In this document: positions 62,935 through 64,000 of the stretch, one piece after another
Numbering within the stretch: position 1 is the first letter of the stretch
Layout of the letters: the number at the start of each line of letters is the position of its first letter
Assembly: GCA_026745465.1 (NCBI GenBank)
Contig: JACYXH010000479.1
Location: 6,847,511 to 6,911,510, forward strand
Reading direction: 5' to 3'
DNA: 64,000 nucleotides
Source of the DNA: Lota lota
Taxonomy: Eukaryota > Chordata > Actinopteri > Gadiformes > Lotidae
Program-made: the position numbers and the translations under genes
The notes under the pieces: model-generated
The model's database searches: none
What the model saw: the letters and a program-made list of their open reading frames with translations, nothing else
What the model was told of the DNA's origin: nothing

Positions 62935-63634
62935 TTCACTGTACTATTTACAATACCTGTTGTGATGTATTTCTGGGGACCGTGCGTTCAACCACAGTCC
63001 CATCTTTGTGTTGTAGATCCAGCAGATGAAGTTCCAATCAGCATCTCCTGATTGAGACCAACTCCTGCGACCCTAAATGGGCCTTACAGACACACTTAGT
63101 GGTTCTGCTCAAAAGAATAGCATTTGAGTTCCAACGGGTGGCCAAGGAGAAAATTACATATTCACAGTCAATATTACAGAAGAATAAGTCATTGCTGATG
63201 TTGGCTTCTTGAGGGAGTTGCTTCCCAGTCAGATCAGAAAATAAAGGATGCACGTACAGTATTGCAATTCATTGTCATTAATTATAAGTGTCACAACCAG
63301 GGAGAAAATAAGATAATGTTTGTCACCAATTGTAGTATTGCCCAGTTATTTAAATAAATTATAAATAGCTATTATATGGCTGTTGACGGTAAAGAAACTG
63401 ACATAGTAAACTAATATGCCTTTAGAAAATGCATGGCTTACATTGTGTCAGACAGATCATTTATTTCTCACCTTTAAATAAAAAGGTGTGAGGCTTTACA
63501 AGGGGAAAGAACAACAACAAACATAAGCTGCTTCTCCCCATTGTTGAAACCAGACAAAAGTAACAATGCTGATGCAGAATTTAACTAATTATTTGCTGAA
63601 TAAAGAAGCTTATTGTAGCAAAACCAATTGCTAC

Positions 63635-63925
63635 ACGCCACCTAGGTGACTTCTATTGGGCTCCTCCAGACAAAGGACACAGGGTGGTGATGTTGAATCC
63701 GGTTTATTGTAAATGTTGCCGTAAATGATACATGGCATGGTGTTAAATGTTGCCATCTAGGAGATCTCCCTGAGTGTGTGTGGAGATGGCTGGTTTAACT
63801 TGTGCACACTGATTACTCAATGTGCAACAGGTGTGCAGCCTCACCCAGCCCTAGAGTCCAATCAGACTCGGCCAGGTGAGGCTACTTAAACCAGCCATCA
63901 TCCACACACACTCCCACACTTATAT
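63635..63925 (-). repeat. Repeat family R1, third copy, inverted
   Basis: The reverse complement repeats the 62030 copy closely (GTGTGGATGATGGCTGGTTT ... AAACCAGCCATCTCCACA ... GGAGATCTCCT). It then continues with AATAAACCGGATTCAAC, CCCTGTGTCC, GGAGGAGCC and CACCTAGGTGGCG, which the 42200 copy also has. Copies two and three face each other across about 1.3 kb. Confidence 0.7.
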
Positions 63926-64000
63926 ATACCTGGAAGTATGGAAATCCTAATATTTATGTAAGTTTATGGTTTTTGTCGATATTTCACATTTTCATTAATT

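Noticed and set aside
62832-63051. Two overlapping 65-70 codon frames on the + strand
   Set aside because: They cover a hAT transposon end and have no coding similarity.
61036-64000. Additional gene beyond ggh
   Set aside because: No conserved exon was found on either strand; the content is repeats and A/T-rich DNA.

Overview
The window is vertebrate nuclear DNA, almost certainly from a ray-finned (teleost) fish. It has spliced genes with GT-AG introns, vertebrate orthologues read exon by exon, very dense CA/GT and GA/CT microsatellites, and teleost-type transposon relics. The species cannot be named from the sequence alone. There is no prokaryotic or viral gene content, no CRISPR array, and no obvious new molecular machine.

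Layout, left to right: (1) 105-9794, + strand: 3' part of loxhd1, 22 exons encoding about nine PLAT repeats. (2) 14331-22210, - strand: complete ark2c (rnf165), a RING-H2 ubiquitin ligase, tail to tail with loxhd1 and with a long 3' untranslated region. (3) 22890-26704, + strand: complete atp5fa1 (mitochondrial ATP synthase alpha, 551 aa), head to head with ark2c across 679 bp. (4) 30202-36119, - strand: complete lipid phosphate phosphatase of the PLPP1/2 type (286 aa). (5) 37153-43542, - strand: complete csgalnact1 (531 aa), a Golgi chondroitin sulfate glycosyltransferase. (6) 48259-57128, - strand: complete rnf122 (155 aa), a membrane RING-H2 protein. (7) 58385-61035, - strand: complete ggh (314 aa), gamma-glutamyl hydrolase. 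(8) 61036-64000: no gene seen, only transposon-like repeats.

The genes do not form a pathway; they are a conserved-synteny segment. loxhd1, ark2c and atp5fa1 correspond to a block on human 18q21. csgalnact1, rnf122 and ggh have human orthologues on chromosome 8. HAUS1 and C18orf25, which lie between ATP5F1A and RNF165 in human, are absent from the 679 bp gap here.

Exon joins were made by hand using splice sites, reading phase and remembered family sequence. All six complete genes close in frame from ATG to stop, which strongly supports the models. Untranslated exons and transcription starts are not determined. The most useful second-look items are: two splice donors that are the first GT of a GT microsatellite (ggh, loxhd1); a probable solo LTR with target-site duplication inside a csgalnact1 intron; a MITE with about 40-bp inverted ends; a three-copy repeat with an internal hairpin; a duplicated tRNA-like unit; paired palindromic CCAAT boxes upstream of rnf122; and a Gly-to-Leu change in a conserved motif of csgalnact1.
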